A program made the position numbers and the translations under genes. This document shows, piece by piece, positions 34,052-47,589 of a DNA stretch of 64,000 bases (the first letter of the stretch is position 1; each line of letters starts with the position of its first letter). Origin of the DNA: Welwitschia mirabilis (taxonomy: Eukaryota > Gnetophyta > Gnetopsida > Welwitschiales); assembly GCA_051453625.1 (NCBI GenBank), contig JBOZIK010000001.1, positions 15,938,546-16,002,545 on the forward strand, written 5' to 3'. Below the pieces are notes generated by a model. The model was given only the letters and a program-made list of their open reading frames with translations. It did no database searches and was not told the DNA's origin.

Positions 34052-34860
34052 AGTCACGACTAGTCTCATCTACTTAATGGTAATTCTATTAAGCTTGATT
34101 AGTTCACTAAACTAGGATGCAATTTTTCTCATGACATCTCCATCTTAAAACTATAATGAGAACTTGTGAATGCAAATCCATATTAGAAATTTTCTAAATA
34201 AGTTCAGATCCAATTATGCCCCAAGTGTCTATTTGGTTAAAGTAAGTTCCCTTACCCCAAAGAACTCAAGATCTCTCGTGATGATCTTATCCCGATCTCA
34301 TTTATTATCTAGCTAAAAAAGTACTAAACCTTCCTGCATAGTAATAACTTCAACTTTAATAATCCCCCTTAATTTAATTACTACCCATTCTTTGATAAGA
34401 TTAAGCTTGGATCTTAGATCAGATGAAACTAACTTACTGATTAAATTATATTAAAGTTTCTTCTTAATATCAGAGCAAGCACCTTTGTTAATATGTAAGA
34501 CTAGGATTTTTTCTTTCTTAGATAACTAAGTATGATTAATTTTGGGAAACAAACCCCTCTTTAAAGTCTAAAATAAGTCAATGTAAAAATATCGATGAGA
34601 TTCCACAACTTACCCAAAGAGAGTCTATCTAGTAGCCAAAATCATTCCTTGTGCATTGTAGTATTTGAGAATCAAAACTGTTCCTATTAATCTAAAGTAT
34701 TCTAAGCCCTAGCTCCATCCTATGCTTCATATTTATCAAACCCTAGTAGATCTCTCTGACCTTCACTTTCTCCATTTGGTTAATCTTTTTTTTTGTTATA
34801 CTTCACTATTATTTATAATTTTTTTTCCTTTTAAAGCAAGATCATTAAATTATAAATAGC
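34052..34860 (-). other. Possible 5' part of LINE B; unassigned
   Basis: Minus-strand frames are short and broken (for example NQIDTWGIIGSELI). A weak MEKVKVREIY start lies near 34785. It could be LINE ORF1 or 5' UTR, but I cannot show it. Confidence 0.25.
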
Positions 34861-36299
34861 CATTTATTTATGAGTTATAAGGAGTTATAAATTTATTTTA
34901 GAAATGTATTTTAGAATATATTCTAATAATTTTAAAGGTTCTAAGAATTTACAAGCTCATTCTTTTGAATTTTCTCTCCCCCTTTTCTCTTTCTTCTTTA
35001 TTTTATCTCTTCCCATTATTCAAAATAGCTTGAAATTGATTAAGTGTTACTTTGCTTTAATAAACATTCATATGCTAGTTTTTATTAATTCCTATTAATT
35101 TATAACTTAATTTATATATTTAATGCTTTTATAACTTCTTACATGATAAGTAAAGAGTTATCGTTCAAGTCAAGTATACCAAAATTGAGTGAAATATTGT
35201 TAAAGTCAAAGGGTTTACTATGTTGATTTAAAGAATTTAGCTTTTCAAGAATGGAATGTAATGTTTTAATTACTTAATTATATTCATGTATTATGATTTT
35301 AACTAATAAAAGTTTTAAGTAGAATAATTTTTTTTTATGAAATTAACTTTAGTAGCTTTGATTGTTTAAATTATGTTACTTGTTCGTTTGGGTTATTAAT
35401 CAAATGTTTATAAAAGATTATTTCTTTATATTTAATTGTATTTTTTCACATCTCATAAAATATGCTTTTCATATGTAGTTCTTTATGATAATTATAAATA
35501 ATGCATTGTAATTTGTTATATCTCACTTAAGAGAAACTTTTGTTTTTAAGTAAAGTGATAGTTCTATTAAAATAAAATTAATATTTTCATATGAATTTAT
35601 ATTAGTTGTTTGGTTGATTAAACACTCTTGTGCTTCCACCATGTATGTGAATTAATCTATAACATTTCTTTATGCTTTAATTTAAACTTTTAATACTTGA
35701 TTTTCTTTCCTTAAGTAGAATTATTATGTTAACTACACATTTATTTGTATGAAGGCTTAGAACATGATTTCATCATTTTAAAAATTGATTTCTTCCTTCA
35801 TTCAACATGTCATAGAATCAAATTAAATATGCAATAAAATAAAACCTAGAAATAATCCTTTGTTATGGAAAATATAAAGTATAAAAAGAATTAAAAAATC
35901 GTTTTCAACAAACTCTGCAACATTCAAACCTATTTTAAATGAATATGGGTTGTATTTATACTAAAATTTTATTAGAATTTTTGGGGATATTATAATGAAT
36001 TTTTAAGAAAAAGTTTATATCAAGTGGTAGAATTTTGAATGATGAGTAATTTGATGTCACTTTTATCATTTGGCTTATTATCATTTTCTCATTCTTACTT
36101 GTTACATCTTCCATCACTTATTAATAGAACATGCTAAATTGTTAATCATTATTATAGTTTTATGATAGTAACTATAGTTCTTATTATATGATAATATCCT
36201 TGTTAATTGACTATCTTAACTAGATATTTTTCTATTATTACATTATAATCATGATGTTAAGTAAAATCTATGTAGTAATCTTATTTCATAGTAATTAGA
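34861..36299. other. AT-rich, unassigned; may hold the 3' end or LTR of the minus-strand copia
   Basis: No coding motif. It lies directly downstream (minus sense) of copia RNase H, so a decayed 3' LTR is expected here, but I found no PPT or LTR partner. Confidence 0.3.
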
Positions 36300-37534
36300 T
36301 CTATTATTACAAGTTTAACATTAGATGAATTATATTAATAATGTTTTCTTTATTAGCATTGGGGTCCCTTTAGAAAAATTTTGTTATAACAAATTATGGT
36401 AATATTAACATATGAATATCAAAAAGCAATAAATCTACATAGGCTTAAATAAATTTCTTAAATGTTATCATAGACCCATCATGTTGCTATGATCCTAATG
36501 ATAATTAAAAAAGGAAGAAATTTTAACATGAAAATATTATTTAGATGCTTAATCCATGTAGAAACCGATTCCCAGGTTTTTAAGTAAAATGACGTTCAAA
36601 ATATATTAAGTTTACATTGAAACATATGATAAATAGATAAGTTTATTAATAAATCAACTCTAATCTAACTAGCATCACAAAATGTAAAACAATTTATGAT
36701 AGACTCTTTAGAAAAATAAATTCTCTAATTTAACATAGAATTGATAAGATTTTATATGTACTTAATACCCATTAATGAAACACATTTAATTGAGATTAAT
36801 ACTTGAAACATAGTCTAATAGCAATGGTAATGTCTAGCATACTTGTAGTGAGATAAAGTAAGCTTTTTATTATGATTTGTAATAGCTTCATGTTCATCTT
36901 AATTGTCTTCTCAATAGTACTTATTTTGTTATTTGTATTTGTAGATGTTGAAATGAATTTACTATGCTTTATTCCAGATTTCTTCATTATCTTATCTATA
37001 AAATTTTGTTGTGATAAGAATACTTCATCTTTTCAACTCTTAATCTGCAAGCAAGAAATATTTTTAGCTCATTTAGATGCTCCATTGCAAAGTGGTTAGT
37101 TATTACATTTGAAAAATTATACGATAGTGTAACTAATGTAGAACCAAATATAATATTATTAATGTAAATTTAGAATAAAAGAAAATATGATTTAGTTATT
37201 TTAATAAAAAATTATCAACTCTACTTATAGTAAATTCATTCTTAGAATAAATAAGATATGTTTTTTCTACCATGCCCATGTATCTTACTATTCATACATT
37301 GTCTTTTTTAGCTAGTAAACATAATTAAAAAATCATATTTATTTAAAACCAAGGGGTTTTTTAACATACATTAAATTAATTAATGTACCATTTGGGAAAT
37401 AACTTTGGAAATACATTTGACTGATTTTAAAATTAAAAAAATAAGATAATGTAAGAAAAATTTATATAAACTTTAATCTAGTCATAGGAGATAAGGTTTC
37501 TTCAAAATTATTGTAATTCAAAATTGTCTATTTT
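36300..37534 (-). pseudogene. Copia RT and RNase H, 3' part of an element split by insertion
   Basis: Minus strand: FEETLSPMTRLKFI (about 37505-37464), FKISQMYFQSYFPNG then INLMYVKKPLGF (to 37345) are the copia RT N-terminal and middle blocks. The catalytic box reads YINN at 37166-37155 (family Y-V-D-D, both Asp changed to Asn), then IIFGST and HFAMEHLNELKIFLA. SGIKHSKFISTSTNTN, KSLLYLTTSMLDITI (36987-36796) and RNase H remnants to about 36330 follow. The upstream half of the same RT lies at 54723-54930, so the gypsy-type element 37535-54722 inserted inside this gene. Confidence 0.85.
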
Positions 37535-38755
37535 TGATAGGGTATTTCAAATAGTTTTATAGGACATTTAGACAGGTTTAGATGGAAATCAATGGCTATT
37601 TAGAATCAAGGAGAAAATCGTGGAAATGCATAATTACTAGTACATTTTGAGGTATACTGGATTATTTCTAATACTTCATATTCTAAGGATTATTTAATGA
37701 TCTACAATGTTAATGAAACTTAATTAAAGAGTTTGAGAAGAGTATTATTCCATCCATCATTTTGATGACATTACTAGATGATACCATGTGTATGCCAATA
37801 AGGATGCTGACTGGACCCTACTATGGGACCTCTCTTGATGTGGCATCATCCTCTTTAATGTTTAGATGATACTAAGAATGATATCTAACTTTAGGTAATG
37901 CACCAAACCTTATCTATAATGTGGCATGCATCTTTTATGCCCCATTGGGATTTCTATTGCATCTACTATATTTACTATTTTTAAGGTGTTTTATTTTAAT
38001 AAATATCTTCTTTTATCTTGCTCTAAGTTTTATCTTCTTTGGCACCTAAAAATCTCATGATAGAAGATCAAAGGATAGGAGGTTTATCCATTATTACATA
38101 GAGGAGTCTTCCTTGGTATTAGGCTATTTCTTATTCATTGAAGTGCTATTACTTTGTAATAAGGATGTTGGTTCGAAAACAATAAGACATTTTTTTTAGT
38201 TTTATTCATATGCATTTTATTTATGATTTATGTAGACTATAATTCAATGATAGCTTTATAGTTAATATAGATCATCAAGGACAACTTTTATTATGGTTGA
38301 AATAGTTAGTTTAGGTTTTTGCATTGCATTTTATATATCATAGATTAATCATAACATGTTTTCCATATTCTATTCAATGTGCTTGAAAACTTAGGTTGGT
38401 TAGGTTTACTGATAGTTTTCTAAATTGATCTAGGTTAGACAAGGTTAATCTTTATTATAGGAGGATTTGGTAGTTATATAGGTACTACATTTATAATTGT
38501 TTTTAATTACATTGCATTAGTTTGTCTACTTTGCATTATTTTCTTATATTATTCTTTCTTTTTATTTTGAACCTAAAGAGGAAAATAAAAAAATACCTCA
38601 ATAAAATTAATTCTCTAACTTAGAGCCTACTTCCTTTGTTGGATTATGACACTTGGGTTTATTTTCATCTATACTAATGTGTGTGTTATGACAAAGTTTG
38701 TAATTAATAGGATTTACTTGAAAATGGAATGATTGCATTATTATGCACCACAACA
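37535..38755 (+). repeat. 5' LTR of the gypsy-type element
   Basis: Starts TGATAGGGTATTTCAAATAG and ends CACCACAACA. Matches 53485-54722 throughout. Confidence 0.85.
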
Positions 38756-38776
38756 TTTTAGTGCCATTATTGAGAA
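38756..38776 (+). other. Primer binding site, TGGCGCC type, decayed
   Basis: TTTAGTGCCATTATTGAGAA fits the common plant gypsy primer site that begins TTTGGCGCCGTTGCC; the differences are C-to-T or G-to-A type. Confidence 0.65.
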
Positions 38777-39340
38777 AGATTACAAAGCATTTGAGTATTA
38801 TTGTTGCCTAAATAAGTGCCTTGAATTTAAATTAGGTTATTTATTTATGGTAGTATTGAATTTTTATTGCAAATATTATAATTTTCATTCTACTACTTTT
38901 TGTTTTTCATTCTAGGTTTTTTATGTCTATCATCCTCTTAGTTGTCTAAATGATACAAGTGGATGATAACATGAGAGGATGAATAATAGTATGTTTTTAT
39001 CTTTGTTTTTCTATAAATCTATTTTCTATTTTAAGTTTGTTATATAAAGTGATCATTAAAGATATCATTTACATGATGACCAAGATGTTGGTTATGCAAG
39101 AATGTTTTTGAGCATGTAGAGACATGGTAAAATCTAGTAAAAATTCAAAATATTAGAGGAAACAAAGATTAATGAAGAAAAATAACAAAGAAGACTTACT
39201 CTATTACAAACAATACTCAAGTATACATGCCATAGATATGTAAATTTCAAGAATTAAAAAAACTTATTTTCTTTTTTTTCAAAAACCAAACTTTTCAAAA
39301 GTTGTGAAAATATTAGAATAGGAGAAAAAATGTTTTTATC
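38777..39340 (+). other. Leader region of gypsy-type element
   Basis: AT-rich, no supported frame, between PBS and the first coding-like stretch. Confidence 0.4.
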
Positions 39341-42000
39341 CCTTTTTTTATTAATGAGTAGTGTTGCTTAATACAATCATGATGAAAACCTCTAATTTAA
39401 ATGTGAATATTATAGTTGGAGAGTTAGTAGAAGGAAACGTGAACTCCAAAAATATTTTTACTTACCTCTTAATAATCATGAATAACTTAGAACCTAAAAT
39501 TCTTCTTGTTCATCCTTCTCATCTACTTCTATAAATAATGATACTAAGATCATTAGAGAAATATTAGCTTAAAAAAAAGAAACATAAGAATTTCTATGAA
39601 TAATGATAAAAGGACTATTGGAGAAATATTGGCTAAAATAAGAGTTGAAAGAATAAGAAACAATAAAGTTTCTAAGAATAACGGAAATAGGATACTTAAG
39701 GAAATATTTGTAGAAAGATGGTGGATAACACCAAATGATGTTGAGACTAGGAATTCAGCCCCTTCCTTTTCTCAAACTTCTTATTTTTCTCATCCTTATT
39801 TTTAAGATTCATGTAAAAACAATAATTAAAATTTTTTATATTTTAGAAACTCCACCTCATTTAATGAAACATCCTATAATTATTTTAATAAATCCTGATC
39901 ATCTCCCATGAATTATTATAAATAATAACCATCTCCCATATATTACTATGAGAGAAAAGTTCCAATGATCATGAAATACTATGAATAAAGAAATAATTAT
40001 GTTAAAGAAATGATTGAAACAATGAAAAAGAGGTAAGAATACACCATCAAAAACTACGAAAACCTAGCTAAGATGCTTACAAAAAAATTATTATAAAATT
40101 AATTATCTCAAGGTTCTTTTGCAATTAAACCTATCCTATGACATCCTACCTTGAGAAACATGATGAGAACTTATAAATAAATAGTAATAATTCTTACTCA
40201 AAAAGAGAAAATGAAGTTATAGATCAAGTTAAACATCCCACTTATAAGGATATGAATGAAAAAAAAGGGGGGAAATGATGATTCAACTCTATTATTCATC
40301 CAAATGGACAAAGATGACTAGTTATTAAAAGATGATACACTAGATTATAATTCTATTCATTTTCTATTAGAGAATAAAGATGAAATAAAGGAATTAATTC
40401 AAGAAAAATATAAAAATTCTTTAGTCCTTGATAAAAATAATGATCACATTTATACTTATGATGAATATAATAAATTAAAAAATAATGACATGTAACAAAA
40501 TGATGAGAAAAGTAAGGAATAATATTATGATAATGATATTTAGATACTATATTATATTCTCTGTTTTTACTTACTATGTAAGGAGAATGATAGAGTTAAT
40601 CCTTAAAAATAATCCTAATATATGAGATTAAGGGAGAATTTATGTAATAAAGTAAAATCAATGGAAATTTTACATAATGAAGGGAGTCATCCTGCTATAT
40701 TGTCTAGATGGCAGCCCTAGACAATAATCAATGATAGTTTTTCAATGAAAATAATAAGGATTATAGTTTAAAATTAACTAAATTATAATTAATCAATAAA
40801 GAGGAATAAGAATCAACTCAAGTAATATAAAAAAATCTTCAATATCATATTGAAGATAATGAGCATGCTTCTTTTTATGATATTGTTAATAATATTATTA
40901 ACGAATCAACTAATTTAGAGAATGACCATAATCTTTAACAACCTAATAATGAGTACAATAAAAAAGAGGAAGATATAGTCAATGATAATAATAAAGGCAA
41001 TTAAGAAGAGGAAGATATTACCAAAGATAATAATGAAGAAAGTAAAGAAATAATTCAACCAAGTAATGATGAAGTCAATAATGAGAAGGAGAGGAATAAA
41101 GAAGAATCTATAGAAAATCAACCAAACTTAATGGAGAATAGACTTATACCTTCTAATGCAACAACCTATTATAAAGAATTTATTCATGTTTCTCCATCAC
41201 TTTCACTTATACTTTTATGAAAATCCTTAAATGACGTCCCTTCTTCCACTCCTACTTTAACATTATCTTATGATCTTGATAATGATAATCTTTTCCCCTT
41301 TCTTCCATTTGAACATTTAAATAATTATTTAAATTACATGTTTCTTCTTAATTTTAAAGAGACACATAACTTTAATAAGTCTATTTCTGAAATCTCTTCA
41401 TATTTTCCTTTTAAAACTCATTGTAATACAAAAAGTAGCATCTTTTCCTCTTTTATCAAGTTTACTTTACCTTGTACCTTTAATGATTACTCTTTTTAAA
41501 AGTATAACTTGGGATATCTTGGAACTCTAAATTAGGGTATACCTTATCTTCTTGATTCTAATCCATGCTTATAGTTAAATCTTAAAGAGCTACTTAAGTA
41601 TGTTACACCTATCTTAATTAGGGATCTTAAGAACTCTCTTCAAAATCCTAGAATCCCTAATAGTATCATTTATGTCTTCATTTTAAATATTAATTTTTAA
41701 ATAAAATCTATGTTTTAAATCCTTTAGACTTTAAGTTTGATAAGAGATTGTTTTCCCATGAATTATATGAATTTTTTATCTCTTATATTATATATAAATA
41801 TTGTAGAGATAAAAAGGCATTTAGTTATGACAATTTGAAAAATCCTTACCTCCTTGATAAAAATCCATATGTTGAGTTAAATGATAGAAATTTACTTAAT
41901 CTTATAGATAATATAAATAGCCTTTAAAAACTTCTTGGATATTTTATTTTAGTAGTTCCTTACATGTAGTATGTAATTATCATCATGATTTACATTGTTT
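39341..42000 (+). pseudogene. Unrecognised internal ORF(s), Asn/Asp/Glu-rich, of the gypsy-type element
   Basis: Plus-strand frames keep protein-like character despite stops. 39596-39805 encodes 69 residues (Lys/Arg/Asn-rich, ending SQTSYFSHPYF). Tyr/Ser-rich text follows (SSPIYYYERKVPMIMKYYE near 39925-39980). About 40850-41160 is an acidic, Asn/Glu-rich repeat-like stretch (EEEDI, NNEESKEI, NEKERNKEESIEN), then SSYFPF- and SSFIKFTLPCTFNDY-like segments (41390-41500). It could be a diverged gag or an element-specific protein. I recognise no zinc knuckle, protease or RT. Confidence 0.4.
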
Positions 42001-42849
42001 TAATAAGAGATTATTTTTCAATGAGATTCTCTTATTTAGAATCTAATATTTGTGCTATGAAAGTCTTATCATTTTACTATGCTTACTTCAATTGATTTTA
42101 CTCAAAAATGATTGTATATCATTTATGTTCTATTAATTAGTTTCTATTTGGTTTGGTTCTTATTTTTTGAAGAAAGTACAATATTCTAAGACCTTAGCCT
42201 TACAAAAATAAACATTTATTTTTATTTTAAATAAAGCATTAAATTTAAATAAAACTTGTTTTTATTTTTCTTTGATATTTTCTTTTGATTTTATGTTGTT
42301 ATATTCTTCTTCTTAGTTTTTTTTTTTTTTATATAACAAGTTAACATCTATATGGTTACACCCTTAGCTTTTAAAAAAAGTATTTTAATTCTCAATTAAG
42401 ATTTCCAATTTGAGTACTAGGAAAATTTTAAAAAATGAATAAAAGTTAAAAATCTATAAATCATTAAACCTTGAACATGATATAAGAACTTACTTTAGAA
42501 GTCCTTCTGCCATTGTTTAAATTTTTTCTTAGCCAATTCTTTTGGTGGTCATCATGCTATCAATTAAACATCTTTAGATGTTTTACTTTATGAAGTTATC
42601 ATAACTAGTAATTTTTACTTGGGTATTTCAAAGTAATAAGATTATATTCATCCAATCTTAATACATTTGTATATCTATGAACTTCATTTTGAAGGAAGAT
42701 GATTTGATTTTTTATGTTTTCTCTTAATGGTATCGGCCTTTAGTTGTTTCAGGATATTCTTTCTTCCTTTTTATCTTATTTCTTCTTCTTTGTCTTTGAG
42801 TGTATATAGTCATGTGGGAATTATTTCAATTTTAAAATAAAAGAAAGAA
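42001..42849. other. AT-rich internal sequence, nothing recognised
   Basis: T-rich with no supported frame; ends in a GT/GA microsatellite at the gap. Confidence 0.4.
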
Positions 42850-42868
42850 TGTGAGAGAGTGTGTGAGA

Positions 42869-42916
<48 letters not shown>
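42850..42916. repeat. (GA)n microsatellite ending at a 100-N gap
   Basis: Imperfect GTGAGA words pass into a pure GA run up to the gap at 42917. The end of the SIRE-like array is lost in this gap. Confidence 0.9.
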
Positions 42917-43016
42917 NNNNNNNNNNNNNNNNNNNNNNNNNNNNNNNNNNNNNNNNNNNNNNNNNNNNNNNNNNNNNNNNNNNNNNNNNNNNNNNNNNNN
43001 NNNNNNNNNNNNNNNN
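42917..43016. other. Assembly gap, 100 N
   Basis: Between a GA repeat and the second gag copy; the length is probably a placeholder. Confidence 0.99.
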
Positions 43017-44122
43017 TTATTAATCATGTTCAAATTATTAGGCTTTGACGTGCTAGGTAGGTTTTCAAGGGAAGGCACAATTGCCATGAAAGATAACCTT
43101 CTATCTTTGTTTGATTCTTGATCTGAATAGCTATTATTATCATCATCATCATTGTCCCATGTGGCAATAAAAGAGGGATTCTTTGTTTTTCTATTATTTT
43201 TTCTTGTGTTAGGGCACTCATTTACTATATGATCAAATCCTTTTCATGAGTAGCATTGTATTTATTTACCTTTTTCTTGATCCCTTCTATGTTTCAGATG
43301 ATTTGTTTTTGAGTTTCTACTGGATTCTCCTTTCTTTTTTTCTATGTAGAAACTTTTTAAACCTTCTAACTAGATGAGCCACTTCATCATTGTCTAAGTC
43401 CTTATCTGATCTTTTAGATCTATAGTATTCCTACACATATTTTAAAGTAATACCTTTCTTCTTATCTTTAATAAATTTAAGTTTATAGGTTTGCAAATTA
43501 TCTTGTAGTTCTTCCAATGCCATTACATTTATGATTTTGCTCTCTTTGATGGCTGTGGCCTTTGGTTAGAATCTCTTAGGTAGGAATCTCAAAACTTTCT
43601 TTACTACCTTTTCTTTATCGAAGAATTCTCCAAGGCTTGCCATAGAGTTTACGATATCAATGAGTCTAGAAAAGAATTCCTGTAAGGTCTTCTTTTTTTC
43701 TATATGAATGTCTTAAAATTTTGAAATGAGAATTTAAATTTTATCTTGCTTTACAGTTGAGGTTCTTTTATGTACTACTTCAAGAATGTCCTAAGCTTCT
43801 TTAGCATGATTACAGTTTACTATGCACTTAAAATCATCTGCATAGGCTGCACAAGCTATGGCATTAAGAGCATGAGCATCTGTGATGGCTTTTGACTTGT
43901 CAATGAGGGTCCATTAATTTCAGATTTTAGGAACTAAGATAGTATTATCATTGGCATCTATTTAAGTTAACATTGGCATAGTATAACCTTTATAAATGAC
44001 TTCCTCTATATCAGCATCCAAAGATCTAAGAAATATTCTTATTTGGCTTTCCGGTAAGTATAGTTTGATCCATCAAACATGGATGAATAACTGATGGAAA
44101 AACCATAAAATGGATTACTCAT
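43017..44122 (-). pseudogene. Copia gag, second copy, truncated by gap
   Basis: Minus-strand ATG at 44122 matches the gag start at 49904. The zinc knuckle lies at about 43252-43211, with its second Cys changed to a TGA stop (CYS*KGFDHIVNEC). The tail 43221-43030 is Asp/Ser rich (WDNDDDDN-like) as in the first copy. It ends at the 100-N gap, so the rest of this unit is not seen. Confidence 0.75.
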
Positions 44123-44172
44123 TTTAGAATTCTAAAGTTTAGATCAGATAAAATATAAATAATACTTAACTT

Positions 44173-44185
44173 AACTCTGATACCA
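44173..44185 (-). other. Primer binding site
   Basis: Minus strand TGGTATCAGAGTT, two bases after the LTR end; the first 11 bases match the initiator Met tRNA site. Confidence 0.85.
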
Positions 44186-44187
44186 AT

Positions 44188-45736
44188 TGATAGGATTGAG
44201 AACCCTAGAGGAAGAGTGAATAGGTTCTTAAAAATTACAACAAAGTATTTTAAATGAATCAATAATATATCAAAAACTTATACAAAAGAATTTAATAATT
44301 TAAAATGTGCATGAAAAGAAAAGCTAATAGAAGTAAAGAAATAAACTAATTAAAAGAACAAGATACCAAATAGATGTATACAAGATTTTTATAATGGTTT
44401 AGAAAATCCTCTACTCTACTCTTGATGATTAGCTTATCACCAAGCTTGATCCGGATCTTTGTTACTCCATTAGGTGTTCCAGGTTCACTTGTAATCTTTA
44501 CAAATGAACTTTTCAAGGCTTGGTCTCAACTTTTGGGTGGAATTTTTTAGGATTAATCTCAACCTTTGAATGGACTTTTTAAGGCTTAGTCTCAACCTTT
44601 GAATAGAATTTTCAAGGCTTAGTCTTAACCTTTTACAATGTAGAATAGTGATGAAATGATGTCAATATGCATGAATATCACTCGTTCTTGATACAGTAGA
44701 TTTGATGGATCTCTTCTCCTATAGATGTATATTAGATAAATCACTAGATCTAACCTTAAATATAGAGATGATATAGAAAATAGATCTTTCTTGATCAAAA
44801 GTACACATGCTAAGACTCAATAGTGAAAATTAGAAGATTACAGTGCTAGTTCCTTCGATCCAAAAGATTAACATAATTAAAAAATGATTCCAAAGGATTC
44901 TGTCATCATCTCTCTCTTAGACATTTATATTGGAAGGCTTTTAGAATTTATTACATTTGAAAGTTCTAATAACTATAAATGTTTATAAAATAACTATCTA
45001 GTAGATACATAATGGATAGAAAATTTTAGTTCTATTTCATCCAATTAACTCTACAAAAGTGCAATTGACTCCATAGAGAGTCGTGACATACATAATTCAC
45101 ATGAGTGAAAATTTTGGATGCTCTAATTTCTTATGGCTTCATGTCTGAATGATTCCATATAATTCTAATAAATCCTAATTTAGTCATCCACTATATAATT
45201 TGATCACAAGCTTATTCTAATAAAGATCTTTCTAATTTCTAGCATCAGGTCTAGTTAACCCCTTTAGGTGTCTGGTCAACTCCATAATGATTGGCCTAGG
45301 AATATTAGCTTTACAGTGGTCAGATTTAGTCAACCTAATCATAGGTTTGATTAACTCCTTGTTAATCAGTTTAGGAGTACTATTTCTTAGTTCACAGATC
45401 TGATCAATTCCATTATAGTCCTGGTTGATACTTTGTCATTCATTCCAGCGCTATTGTTTATCAGGTATATAAATCTAGTCAACCCCATTAGAAATTCAAT
45501 TGACCCCTCTAGATTTAGTTCATTTTATCTTTCTTCTTCAAGTATAGTTGATTTTTAAAAGTCTAGTTGACCTTTTAAGAGGGTAAATAAACTGACAGAT
45601 GTCTAGTTCTTAGAATTCGATGGTTTTGATTTCATTTTTAGACCTATAAGTAATTAATATCTTCTATACAAGATACACAAAATTTGCTATATAGAAAATA
45701 TTAGTTTGACATTAATTAATAAAACATAATCTAATA
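44188..45736 (-). repeat. Middle LTR of the SIRE-like array
   Basis: Minus strand starts TATTAGATTATG (TG to TA) after the PPT and ends CAATCCTATCA. Homologous to 49970-51523. Around 45240-45600 it carries GTCAACCCC / GTTGACC repeats. Confidence 0.88.
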
Positions 45737-45750
45737 ATCTTCCCTTTTGA
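45737..45750 (-). other. Polypurine tract
   Basis: Minus strand TCAAAAGGGAAGAT next to the LTR start. A second, better tract (AAAAGGGGGAT) lies at 46283-46294. Confidence 0.75.
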
Positions 45751-46369
45751 CATTGATGGCAAACAATACATAGTTGTAAAAATATTTAGAACTTAGAAAA
45801 TCTCCTCCTCACAAAATTCCTATTACAAAATATTACACCTTTTAAAACCAAGTTAAGACATTTTGAATAATAAAATTTTGTAATTAAAATAGAATGAATT
45901 TAATATGTATATTTGAATATTTAAAAACATAAATTTTATAAAAAGCAGAATGTGATCATATAAACCATTTAACATTTTAATTAGTTATCACATTTTAGAA
46001 TTTATTTTCAACATAGGACATAAACATGTAAATTTGTGAAATAAACATTTAAGACTTTAAAATTTTAAGTTAAGTACATATGATACTAATAGAGAAACAT
46101 GTTAAGAACATATGATTTGTGTAAGCACAAAAAAATTTGAAATACCAATTAAGAACAATTTAGAGTATAAAAGTAAAGTGCATATAGATTTCATTAAACA
46201 TAGGTAAATAATACAAAATAAAAATATTCATCAAGATCATGCTACATTTGAAATCATAAGAAAAACATACAATAACTAATTATCCCCCTTTTGACATCAA
46301 TGACAAAGGATAGAATTAAAAATGCATAAGAAAAACATAATTTAAAGTCTCTAATCAAACTCCTCCTTC

Positions 46370-47510
46370 TCTTTTGCTTCTTCTTCTTCAGAGTCTTCCT
46401 CTAAATCTTCATCATCATCTCCTGGGCATGTTGAGATGGTGGCCTCTATTGAGGTATCAGCAATATCATATCTAGTTTCTATGAGTTCTTCCTTTATGTA
46501 TCTGGTATGAGAATCAATCTATCTTAGATACTAAAGAGTCTCATCAGGAGAGGCTTTCTTTAAAGAAGGTGACTTTAAGGATTTCTTAGAGGGGATAAAT
46601 ATGTGCATACAAGATAAATTTACATATCCAATGAATTTCATAGGCTAAAGGATTTCTAGTTTTGACTAGAAGATTACATAAAAATGATGACACAAGCTTG
46701 TGATAACCACAGAGTAGGGTAATGCTCTAGTTCTGTTATACTTTGACTGAAGACCATATTTTTTAGTATAATGGTAGGAGCATCAATAGAATGCTTTATT
46801 ATTATCAAATACATTAGATAGGCTTTATAGCTAGAGGCCTCATCATGATGTCCAACTAAAGATAAGAAAGTATAAGTGAAAATCAAGTGAAGAAAGTGGT
46901 ACTTGGGTTTCAACAAGGAAGTAAAAAGAGTGTGCTTTCAAGAGTGAATCTTATCACAGACGTCCTTGATAATAGAAGGCTTGTCTTCCATAGGTCTCAA
47001 AGAGGCTAAAGATCTTCATAGTCACCTTTAGAAAGATTAGTTATATCAGAAATGAGATTTATGATTACTCTCAGGTGCTTCCCCAAAACAAGGGTTTCAG
47101 GGTTCCTAAATCCTAATCATAAGAAGCATCATAGTAAAATATGTGAGCAAGAAATGGATAAGTAAAGCTAGAAAAATTTAGAAAATAATTAAAATACTAA
47201 TTTATTAAGAGCTAAATGACATTCTTGATCTCTTTAACCTCTGAGGTTACCATAGATCCTTCTTGAAACACTATCTTCTTCTCAAACTTTTTTGAGAACT
47301 TATCAATATCTTCCTCAGACATTTTATGATAGAGAAGAATAAGATCTCTTAAATAAGCTTTCTTACCTCTTCTCCTGAATGATGTTTTAGCAATTTCAAA
47401 GATCTTGAAAGTAAGAAATCTAAAAGAAAAAAACACTAGATGTAAGATCAAAGATCTGGATATAAAAGAGAAAGCTCTAGATCTAAGAGGTGGAGAAGAG
47501 TAGAACACAA
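46370..47510 (-). pseudogene. Env-like / third ORF of the SIRE-like element, decayed
   Basis: Two open minus-strand stretches remain. 47508-47212 contains MSEEDIDKFSKKFEKKIVFQ, where related plant proteins have an F-x-x-R-x-V-x-x-G motif. 46916-46674 (PKYHFLHLIFTYTFLSLVGH, then EASSYKAYLMYLII and DAPTIILKNMVFSQS) resembles the conserved later part of the putative plant transposon protein domain. An acidic tail (about 46440-46370) follows, then a polypurine tract. It lies between the pre-integrase fragment and the 3' LTR, as SIRE env-like ORFs do. Function unknown; family call from memory. Confidence 0.55.
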
Positions 47511-47589
47511 GGAAATCAATTTAGGGATCTCTTTCTTTTATAGATAAGATGAAATAAGATGAAATGAAGAAATAAATTAGATCCATCAA

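Noticed and set aside
33260-34115. Long ORFs around the 687-N gap
   Set aside because: Artefact of N; no real coding evidence.
47212-47508. Cellular gene candidate on the minus strand
   Set aside because: Position between pre-integrase fragment and PPT/LTR shows it belongs to the retrotransposon third ORF.
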